NCBI GenBank assembly: GCA_945898095.1
Contig: CAMDHE010000047.1
Coordinates: 1-33,903 of the forward strand
Reading direction: 5' to 3'
DNA: 33,903 nucleotides
DNA from: Roseateles toxinivorans
GTDB lineage: Bacteria > Pseudomonadota > Gammaproteobacteria > Burkholderiales > Burkholderiaceae_C
Shown here: piece by piece, positions 1 through 6,137 of the stretch
How positions within the stretch are numbered: the first letter of the stretch is position 1
Layout of the letters: every line of letters begins with the position of its first letter
Translations under genes and position numbers: made by a program
The notes under the pieces: generated by a model
Database searches by the model: none
What the model was told of the DNA's origin: nothing
Seen by the model: only the letters and a program-made list of their open reading frames with translations

Positions 1-84
1 GAGGAGGCGCTGGCGATTCGCCGGCGCCGGGGGACATGAGCGAAGCAGAGCAGCCAGTCGTTCCCGGTGCAGGCTCGCAACCTG
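1..84 (+). repeat. REP-like direct repeat, copy A
   Basis: The first ~78 bases recur at 155-232 with only a few substitutions, an offset of 154 bases. The unit contains the palindrome CCGGCGCCGG and the segment GCAGAGCAGCCAGTCGTTCC (45-64). It lies downstream of the polA stop and carries no plausible gene. The window edge may cut the unit, so its true left end is unknown. Confidence 0.75.
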
Positions 85-120
85 CCCAGCCCCTAAGCCG
101 GCAAGGCAAGCTTCCAGAAA

Positions 121-140
121 GGAACGGCTGGCTGTTCTGC
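121..140 (-). repeat. Inverted REP-like segment
   Basis: GGAACGGCTGGCTGTTCTGC is the reverse complement, with two mismatches, of the segment at 45-64, and it also pairs with the copy at 199-218. The head-to-tail plus inverted arrangement is typical of REP/BIME-type intergenic repeats and could fold into a long hairpin in transcripts leaving polA. Confidence 0.6.
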
Positions 141-154
141 GCAGCGAAGTCAAG

Positions 155-260
155 GAGGAGGCGCTGGCGATTAGCCGGCGCCGGGGGACATGAGCGAAGC
201 AGAGCAGTCAGTCGTTCCCGGGGCAGGCGCGCATGCTTCCCGGGGCAGGCTCGCATCCTG
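155..260 (+). repeat. REP-like direct repeat, copy B, with inner duplication
   Basis: This is the second copy of the unit at 1-84. Its tail is duplicated: the TTCCCGGGGCAGG segment occurs at about 215-227 and again at 238-249, and the second is followed by CTCGCATCCTG as in copy A. Bases 261-299 hold only a small CCGAC-GCA-GTCGG hairpin (276-288) without a T-tract before the polA stop. Confidence 0.7.
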
Positions 261-299
261 CTTGGTCCCGGAAACCCGACGCAGTCGGCAAACCAACCG

Positions 300-3044
300 T
301 CAATGCGCCTGATCCCAGTTATTGCCGATGCCGACTTCGGCCAGCAGCGGCACTTTCAGCTGGGCCACGCCGGCCATCAGCAGCGGCACTTCGCGTTTGA
401 CCCAATCGAGCTCGGCAGCAGGCACCTCGAAGACCAGTTCGTCATGCACCTGCATGATGATGCGCGTGGCCTTGGCCTGGGCGTCGAGCTCGGCCTGCAC
501 CGCGATCATCGCCAGCTTGATCAGATCGGCTGCGGTGCCCTGCATTGGCGCGTTGATCGCCTGGCGTTCGGCGCCGCTGCGGCGCGGGCCATTGCCGGAG
601 TTGATTTCGGGCAGCCAGAGGTGGCGGCCGAAAACGGTCTCGACATAGCCTTTGGCCTTGGCTGATTCGCGCGTCTGGTCCATATAGCGCTTGACCCCGG
701 CAAAGCGGGTGAAATAGCGGTCGATATAGTCCTTGGCCGCCTTGGTTTCGATGCCCAGGCTGGTCGCCAGACCAAAGGCACCCATGCCGTAGATCAGGCC
801 GAAATTGATCGTCTTGGCATAACGGCGCTGTTCGGTCGAGACCTCGTCCACCGGCACGCCAAAGACTTCGGCCGCGGTGGCGCGGTGCACATCGAGCCCG
901 GCGCCGAAAGCATGCAGCAAGCTCGGGTCTTCGCTCAGATGGGCCATGATGCGCAACTCGATCTGCGAATAGTCGGCGCTGACGATCAAATGCCCGGGCG
1001 GCGCGATGAAAGCCTCGCGCACGCGCCGGCCTTCAGCGGTGCGCACGGGGATGTTCTGCAGATTCGGCTCATTGCTCGACAAGCGCCCGGTCACCGCCAC
1101 TGCCTGCGAGTAATTGGTGTGGACGCGGCCGGTCGCCTGGTTGATCATCAAGGGCAACTTGTCGGTATAGGTGCTCTTGAGCTTGGACAGGCCGCGGTAT
1201 TCGAGCAGCTTGGCCGGCAGCGGATAGTCAAGGCTGAGTTTTTCAAGCACCTCTTCATCGGTCGAAGGCGCACCGGTGGCGGTCTTTTTGGTTACCGGCA
1301 GACCAAGCTTGGTAAAGAGGATTTCACCGACTTGTTTCGGCGAGCCCAAATTGAAGGGCTGGCCGGCCAGCGCATAGGCTTCCTGCTCGAGCGTCAGCAG
1401 GCGCTGGCCGAGTTCATGGCTTTGCGCCTGCAGCAGCGCCGCGTCGATCAGCACGCCATTGCGCTCGATGCGGGCGAGCAAGGCGCTGGTCGGCATCTCG
1501 ATATCGCGGTAGACATGCAGTAAGCCGGCATCGGCCTGGATCTTCGGCCAGAGCAATTCGTGCAGCGCCAGGCACATTTCCGAGTCTTCGCCCGAATATC
1601 GGGCGGCGCGCGCCACGTCAACCTGGGCGAATGGAATCTGGTGCGCGCCCTTGCCGCACAGGTCTTCATAGCTCAGGCCGCTGCGCCCCAGATAGCGCTC
1701 ACCCAGGGCGCTCAGACCATGGGTCTTGTGCGCTTCGAGCACATAGCTCTGCAACATCGTGTCATGCTGCACGCCACGCAAGGCAATGCCGTGATTGGCC
1801 AGCACATGGGTGTCGTACTTGAGATTCTGGCCAACCTTGGCCGCTCGGGGGTCTTCGAGCCAGGGTTTGAGCCTTGCCAGCACGGCATCAAATGGCAGTT
1901 GTTCGGGCGCGTCAGGGCCGGCATGGCGCAGCGGAATATAGGCGGCTTCACCGGGCTTCACGCTGAACGAGATGCCGACGATGCGCGCCAGCAGGGGATC
2001 GAGCGAATCGGTTTCGGTATCGACTGCGCTCAAGGGCGCAGCCTGCAGCCTGGCCAACCATGAATCAAAGCTGGCCCAGTCGACGATCAAGTCGTAGCTG
2101 CATTGCAGCGGTTCGGGCTTGCTTTCCGGCAAGGGCTCATCGGCGAACAGGTCGCCGCTGACCGGCGCCGCTTGCACAGGCGCCAGTTCTTTCAGCCAGG
2201 TCTTGAAGCCAAAGCGGGTGTAGAAATCCAGCACCCCGGCCTGGTCCACCTCGCGCAGCGCCAGGGCTTCGAGCGCCGGCCAGCCCGGCACATGACCATT
2301 GAGGTCGCAGTCCTGCACGACGGTGACCAGTTTGCGCGCCATCGGCAGCCAGTCCAGCGCTTTGCGCAGATTCTCGCCAGCCGCACCCTTGATCTTGTCG
2401 GCATTGGCGATCACGCCGTCGAGCGAGCCATATTCGGCAATCCATTTCGCGGCGGTCTTGGGCCCGACTTTTTCAACCCCGGGCACGTTGTCGACGACAT
2501 CGCCCATCAACGTCAGGTAATCGATGATGCGATCAGGCGGCACGCCGAACTTGGCCAGCACGCCGGCCACGTCGAGCTTTTCATTGCTCATCGTGTTGAT
2601 CAAGCTGACCTCGGGCGTGACCAGCTGCGCCAGATCCTTGTCGCCGGTCGACACCACCACCTGATGACCGCAAGCCGCTGCAACGCGGGCCAGCGTGCCG
2701 ATCGCATCGTCGGCTTCGATACCGGGAACTTCGAGGATCGGCCAGCCAAGCAAGGCGACGATCTCGTGGATCGGGGCGATCTGCTCGCGCAGGGGATCGG
2801 GCATCGGCGAGCGCTGCGCCTTGTAAGCCGGGTACCAAGCGTCACGGAAAGTCGGGCCCTTGGCGTCAAAGACGCAAACCGCATGCTCGGCGTGAATTTG
2901 CTCGCGCAAGCGCTTCATCATCGCGACAACGCCATGGATCGCGCCGGTCGGCACACCCCCCGGCCCGCGCAGATCGGGCAAGGCATGGTAGGCACGGTAA
3001 AGGTAGCTGGAACCGTCGACCAGCAGCATGATGGGTTTGCTCAT
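300..3044 (-). CDS. polA: DNA polymerase I
   Basis: Repair and Okazaki-fragment polymerase of about 914 residues, the usual length for the family. Domains in order: N-terminal 5'-3' exonuclease (opening with MLLVDGSSYLYRAYHALPDL), a 3'-5' proofreading exonuclease, then the family A polymerase domain. The proofreading site looks intact: DTETDS with Asp342 and Glu344, a QNLKYD motif and a later GED segment. Polymerase motif A DYSQIELR has its Asp at about 691, motif B is RRYAKTINFGLIYG, and motif C is VHDE with Asp868. The reading frame stays open upstream to 3251, but family members start at MSKP, so the ATG at 3042-3044 is chosen; an ATG three codons earlier (3053) is possible. It is divergent from the DUF2782 gene, and REP-like repeats follow its stop. 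Confidence 0.97.
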   Translation of the reverse strand: MSKPIMLLVDGSSYLYRAYHALPDLRGPGGVPTGAIHGVVAMMKRLREQIHAEHAVCVFDAKGPTFRDAWYPAYKAQRSPMPDPLREQIAPIHEIVALLGWPILEVPGIEADDAIGTLARVAAACGHQVVVSTGDKDLAQLVTPEVSLINTMSNEKLDVAGVLAKFGVPPDRIIDYLTLMGDVVDNVPGVEKVGPKTAAKWIAEYGSLDGVIANADKIKGAAGENLRKALDWLPMARKLVTVVQDCDLNGHVPGWPALEALALREVDQAGVLDFYTRFGFKTWLKELAPVQAAPVSGDLFADEPLPESKPEPLQCSYDLIVDWASFDSWLARLQAAPLSAVDTETDSLDPLLARIVGISFSVKPGEAAYIPLRHAGPDAPEQLPFDAVLARLKPWLEDPRAAKVGQNLKYDTHVLANHGIALRGVQHDTMLQSYVLEAHKTHGLSALGERYLGRSGLSYEDLCGKGAHQIPFAQVDVARAARYSGEDSEMCLALHELLWPKIQADAGLLHVYRDIEMPTSALLARIERNGVLIDAALLQAQSHELGQRLLTLEQEAYALAGQPFNLGSPKQVGEILFTKLGLPVTKKTATGAPSTDEEVLEKLSLDYPLPAKLLEYRGLSKLKSTYTDKLPLMINQATGRVHTNYSQAVAVTGRLSSNEPNLQNIPVRTAEGRRVREAFIAPPGHLIVSADYSQIELRIMAHLSEDPSLLHAFGAGLDVHRATAAEVFGVPVDEVSTEQRRYAKTINFGLIYGMGAFGLATSLGIETKAAKDYIDRYFTRFAGVKRYMDQTRESAKAKGYVETVFGRHLWLPEINSGNGPRRSGAERQAINAPMQGTAADLIKLAMIAVQAELDAQAKATRIIMQVHDELVFEVPAAELDWVKREVPLLMAGVAQLKVPLLAEVGIGNNWDQAH

Positions 3045-3102
3045 GGCCGGCATTGTCCTGCACGACGAACGCTGCCGGCCTTGCCGGCTTAGAATCTCGC
3101 TC

Positions 3103-3417
3103 ATGACAATGTCCGTAACTCTGAAGAACAGCCTGCTGCTGGTGATCGCGATCGCTGCCCAGGCGGCACTGGCCTTGCCCGCAGCCGACCCGGCCCCTGC
3201 CCGGGAGGACCAGGTCAAGCAGACCGTCATCGAGGACGACAACGCCCGCATCGAGGAATTGCGTGTGCGCGGTCAGACGCAAAAAATCACCATCAAGCCC
3301 AAGAATGCTCCGGAATATGAAATCATCATGGGCGATGGCAGCCGTGAACTTTCACCCGGCCCGGGCTCGACCCGTGCAGCTGCTGGGCAACGGGTCTGGC
3401 GCTTGCTGGACTTCTAA
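3103..3417 (+). CDS. DUF2782 family small exported protein
   Basis: A 104-residue protein with a cleavable-looking signal peptide (MTMSVTLKNSLLLVIAIAAQ, predicted cut near ALA-LPA at about residue 25), then a small domain resembling DUF2782 (IEELRVRGQTQKITIKPK, then a Gly/Asp-rich turn). DUF2782 proteins are uncharacterised and often lie between polA and thrB in betaproteobacteria, as here. The frame is open back to 3028, but that overlaps polA; starting at 3103 places the signal peptide at the N terminus (an alternative ATG is at 3109). A -10-like TAGAAT at 3090-3095 sits 7 bases before the ATG, so the transcript could be nearly leaderless. thrB follows after 39 bases on the same strand. Function unknown. 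Confidence 0.8.
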   Translation: MTMSVTLKNSLLLVIAIAAQAALALPAADPAPAREDQVKQTVIEDDNARIEELRVRGQTQKITIKPKNAPEYEIIMGDGSRELSPGPGSTRAAAGQRVWRLLDF

Positions 3418-3456
3418 GCTTCCAATCCTGCCGCTGATTCCCGCTGCCGACTTTTT

Positions 3457-4428
3457 ATGGCTGTCTTTACTGAAGTTGCGCCCGAGCTTGCCCAATCGCT
3501 GCTGACCCGCCTCGGCCTCGGTCAGATGCTGTCCTTGCGCGGCATCAGTGCCGGCATCGAGAACACCAATTATTTCGTCACTACCGAACGCGGCGACTAT
3601 GTGCTGACGCTGTTCGAGCGGCTGAGCTCCGAGCAACTGCCTTTTTACCTGCAGTTGATGAAGCATCTGGCCTCGCGTGGTCTGGCCGTACCCGATCCGC
3701 AGGCCGATGCGGAAGGCTGCATCCTGTTCGAGCTTGCCGGCAAGCCAGCGGCGGTTGTCAACAAGTTGCGCGGTGGCCATCAGCTCGCGCCTGATTTATT
3801 CCATTGCGAACAAGTCGGTGCGGCGCTGGCGAAGATGCACTTGGCCGGGCAGGATTTCCCGCTGCAGCAGCCGAACCTGCGCGGGCTGCCCTGGTGGCGC
3901 GAAACCGTGCCGGTGGTGCTGCCCTATCTGACCGCACAGCAGGCTTTGCTGATCACGACCGAGCTCGACTATCAGGAGCATCTGGCCGCATCGGCGACTT
4001 ATGCCCAATTGCCACGCGGGCCGATACATGCCGACCTGTTCCGCGACAACGTCATGTTCGAAGGCCTGCCGGGCCGCGAAAAATTGAGCGGATTTTTCGA
4101 CTTCTACTTCGCCGGCGTCGATACCTGGGCCTTCGATCTGGCGGTCTGCATCAACGACTGGTGCATTGATCTGGACAGCGGCAGGCTTGACGAATCACGC
4201 GCACAGGCCTTCGTCGCCGCTTATGAAAAGGTGCGCCCCTTGAGCGGCGCCGAGCACCGCTTGCTGCCCGGTCTGCTGCGTGCCGCGGCCTTGCGTTTCT
4301 GGATTTCGCGCCTCTGGGACTTCCATCTGCCCAGGGATGCCTCGATGTTGAAGCCACATGATCCCAGCCATTTCGAGCGTGTGCTGCGCGCCCGTATCCA
4401 GCAACCCTGGCATGCCTTGACTCCATGA
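3457..4428 (+). CDS. thrB: Homoserine kinase, ThrB, APH-fold type
   Basis: Phosphorylates L-homoserine with ATP in threonine synthesis. The 323-residue protein is the aminoglycoside-phosphotransferase-fold homoserine kinase used by many proteobacteria, not the GHMP-type enzyme of E. coli. The MAVFTEV start is typical of the family. The catalytic loop IHADLFRDNVMF gives Asp193 and Asn198, and the Mg-binding Asp of GFFDFYFAG is residue 215. No clear Shine-Dalgarno precedes the ATG. Its stop overlaps the start of the following membrane-protein gene by four bases (ATGA), indicating translational coupling. Confidence 0.94.
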   Translation: MAVFTEVAPELAQSLLTRLGLGQMLSLRGISAGIENTNYFVTTERGDYVLTLFERLSSEQLPFYLQLMKHLASRGLAVPDPQADAEGCILFELAGKPAAVVNKLRGGHQLAPDLFHCEQVGAALAKMHLAGQDFPLQQPNLRGLPWWRETVPVVLPYLTAQQALLITTELDYQEHLAASATYAQLPRGPIHADLFRDNVMFEGLPGREKLSGFFDFYFAGVDTWAFDLAVCINDWCIDLDSGRLDESRAQAFVAAYEKVRPLSGAEHRLLPGLLRAAALRFWISRLWDFHLPRDASMLKPHDPSHFERVLRARIQQPWHALTP

Positions 4429-5270
4429 ACCAAGATCCGACTCCCGTCAAGCCGATGGTCTTGCGCCTGCAGACCGTACCTGCCCGCCACGGCATGCAAT
4501 GGATCCGCCATGGCTTCAAGATTTTCAAGCGCAAACCGGTCGCGCTGTCAGGCCTGTTCTCGGTGTTCCTGTTTGCCGCCTTCGTGATCTTGATGCTGCC
4601 GGCCGTCGGCGTGATGCTGCTGCTGATGGCGCTGCCGATGCTGTCGCTGGGCTTCATGCTCGCAACCCATCTGGTGCTGCAGAATCTGACGCCGACTGCC
4701 GCTGTCTTCCTGCTGCCGTTCAAGTTGACGCCCGAACGCCGCAACGCCCAGTTGCTGCTCTGCGCCTGCTATGCCCTGGCCACCGTCGCCATCAGCTGGT
4801 TGTCCGAGTCGATCGACGGCGGCAGCTTCGAAAACCTGCAAAAGCTGGCCGGCGAAGGCGCAGCGCCCGAGCAAATTGCCGAGGCCTTGGCCGACCCGCA
4901 ACTGTTCTGGGGCGCGGTGACCCGCTTTGGACTGGCGGCGCTGCTGTCGATTCCATTCTGGCATGCGCCAGCCTTGATCCACTGGGGTGGCCATGGGCTG
5001 CTGCAGGCGCTCTTCTCCAGCACCATGGGGGTCTGGCGCAATCGTGCTGCGTTTACTGTCAATGCCTTGCTCTGGGCTGCGCTGGTGATCGGCATGAGCC
5101 TGGGAGCGAGCCTGCTGGTCGCCTCCCTGGGCATGGGGCAATTGCTGCCGATGCTGGCGATGCCGCTGGGCTTGCTGCTGTCGACGGTCTTCTATGCCTC
5201 GCTGTATTTCACCTTCGTCGATTGCTTCGTTTTCGGCGCGCCGACCGAACCCTTGATCGAAAAAGCCTGA
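4425..5270 (+). CDS. BPSS1780-type integral membrane protein
   Basis: A 281-residue protein with a soluble N terminus (about 40 residues) followed by roughly six hydrophobic segments: about 42-62, 63-85, 107-125, 165-185, 205-230 and 235-262. It resembles the BPSS1780 family of uncharacterised membrane proteins found next to thrB in Burkholderiales. The family name is recalled from gene order and general sequence character. No catalytic motif is visible. It is coupled to thrB by an ATGA overlap. Three bases after its stop begins the CTAG flank of a half mobile element, so its natural terminator may have been displaced. Confidence 0.75.
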   Translation: MNQDPTPVKPMVLRLQTVPARHGMQWIRHGFKIFKRKPVALSGLFSVFLFAAFVILMLPAVGVMLLLMALPMLSLGFMLATHLVLQNLTPTAAVFLLPFKLTPERRNAQLLLCACYALATVAISWLSESIDGGSFENLQKLAGEGAAPEQIAEALADPQLFWGAVTRFGLAALLSIPFWHAPALIHWGGHGLLQALFSSTMGVWRNRAAFTVNALLWAALVIGMSLGASLLVASLGMGQLLPMLAMPLGLLLSTVFYASLYFTFVDCFVFGAPTEPLIEKA

Positions 5271-5276
5271 GCCTAG

Positions 5277-5337
5277 GGATGCTCTGCATAAGCCCTCACG
5301 GCTTGTGCTAGCCCGGCCTCGGGCGGACTGCGGCGTT
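5277..5337 (-). mobile_element. Truncated copy of the 162-bp MITE, inverted
   Basis: GGATGCTCTGCATAA and the following ~45 bases match the reverse complement of the right end of the full copies at 5888-6049 and 10808-10969, including the GCCCGGCCTCGGGCGG block. The match stops abruptly at GCGGCGTT (5337), where PhoX-like coding sequence begins. The left flank is CTAG (5273-5276), which fits the YTAR target preference of IS5-group elements. Only one end survives. Confidence 0.85.
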
Positions 5338-5825
5338 CCTGGAAACCCAGCGCTACGCCAACCTGAAGAGCGCCAGCATGGGCTTCACCGCATCAGCGTC
5401 GACAAGGCTCTGGTGGCGGGCGGCTTTATGGCGCACAACCTGCCGGCCGCGCAGAAGGCCGTCGATGGCGTCGCGCTCAACAGCGCCTGGGTGCCTTCAC
5501 TGATGAAGGCCTTGCTGGTGGGCGAGGACAGCGGCAGCCATGTCAACAACTTCGCCTGGGCTTACAACGTCGACACCAAATAGTTGTCGCGCCTGATGTC
5601 GATGCCGGCGGGTGTTGAGGCGACCGGCCTGGGCTTGGTCGATGAGCTGAATGGCTGGACCTGCATCACCTGCAACTTCCAGCCCCCGGCGACTGGAACT
5701 CCTTGCACGCCAAGGTTCAGCCGACGCTGGCCCCCTTGGTGCGCGCCAACTGCAAGGACGGTTTCGGTGCTGCAGAGGGCTACCTGACCGGAGATGTGGT
5801 CGGTCTGAAGATGCGTCAGGGCTGA
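5336..5825 (+). pseudogene. Remnant of a PhoX/DUF839 alkaline phosphatase gene
   Basis: The C-terminal part of a DUF839 phosphatase, broken several times. The first frame reads FLETQRYANLKSASMGFT (from 5336), which is the conserved ETRRYAA-like region of the family. After a frameshift or small deletion near 5390-5400 a second frame continues (VDKALVAGGFMAHN, then GEDSGSHVNNFAWAYNVDTK) to an in-frame TAG at 5581-5583. The same frame goes on past it with LSRLMSMPAGVEATGL. A further shift near 5680-5690 leads to GDWNSLHAKVQPTL and a stop at 5823-5825. The 5' half is missing: the remnant abuts a truncated MITE. It is not a duplicate of the neighbouring intact phoX, whose C terminus differs. Family assignment rests on remembered motifs. 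Confidence 0.75.
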
Positions 5826-5847
5826 CGCGTCAGCAAGTCGAGACCCG

Positions 5848-5883
5848 AAGCCCCCGGTGGATTATTTCGCTGGGGCTTTTTTC
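5848..5883 (+). terminator. Rho-independent terminator of the lost phosphatase gene
   Basis: AAGCCCC (5848-5854) pairs with GGGGCTT (5872-5878), and the run of T at 5877-5882 follows. It sits 23 bases after the pseudogene stop, as expected for the original gene's terminator, and directly before the MITE insertion. Confidence 0.7.
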
Positions 5884-5887
5884 TTAG

Positions 5888-6049
5888 GGATGCTCTGCAT
5901 CACTCAACGCGAGTGTGTGTCGTGCGGATCGGGATGGGATGCAAGGCGCATTTTGCGGCCAATAGCGTGTGCTATTGGCAATAAATGCAACGCCGCAGAC
6001 CGCCCGAGGCCGCGCTGTCACAAACCGTGAGGGGTTATGCAGAGCATCC
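5888..6049 (+). mobile_element. 162-bp MITE, IS5-like ends, TTAG target duplication
   Basis: Full element with terminal inverted repeats GGATGCTCTGCAT... and ...ATGCAGAGCATCC, flanked on both sides by TTAG (5884-5887 and 6050-6053). A 4-bp duplication of form YTAR is characteristic of IS5-group transposition. It encodes no transposase, so it would be moved in trans. An internal perfect hairpin CCAATAGC-GTGT-GCTATTGG lies at 5959-5978. It differs from the copy at 10808-10969 at about a dozen positions, with no length change. Confidence 0.88.
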
Positions 6050-6091
6050 TTAGAACTTACGCAAAGCCAATCCGTCATCGTGCTGACACAG

Positions 6092-6111
6092 GCGTCAACA
6101 AAAATTGACGC
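6092..6111. promoter_or_regulatory. Inverted repeat upstream of phoX, candidate operator
   Basis: GCGTCAA-CAAAAA-TTGACGC is a perfect 7-bp inverted repeat 26 bases before the chosen phoX start. It could be a regulator site or an mRNA hairpin in the leader. It is not a recognisable Pho box. A second small hairpin GCTTC-CATACA-GAAGC (6110-6125) directly precedes the GGAG ribosome binding site (6126-6129). Confidence 0.45.
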
Positions 6112-6137
6112 TTCCATACAGAAGCGGAGCATTCCTG

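Noticed and set aside
1-260. CRISPR array
   Set aside because: Only two long units and an inverted piece are present; there are no short regular repeats with unique spacers and no cas genes.
36-665. Rightward open frame covering the repeats and the polA 3' end
   Set aside because: It runs antisense through the conserved polA polymerase domain and starts inside a repeat unit.
2103-3092. 329-codon open frame antisense to the polA 5' exonuclease region
   Set aside because: Mirror of conserved polA codons with no recognisable protein features.
5584-5787. Independent small gene after the TAG at 5581
   Set aside because: It continues the phosphatase remnant's frame and then leaves it at a frameshift; it is part of the pseudogene.
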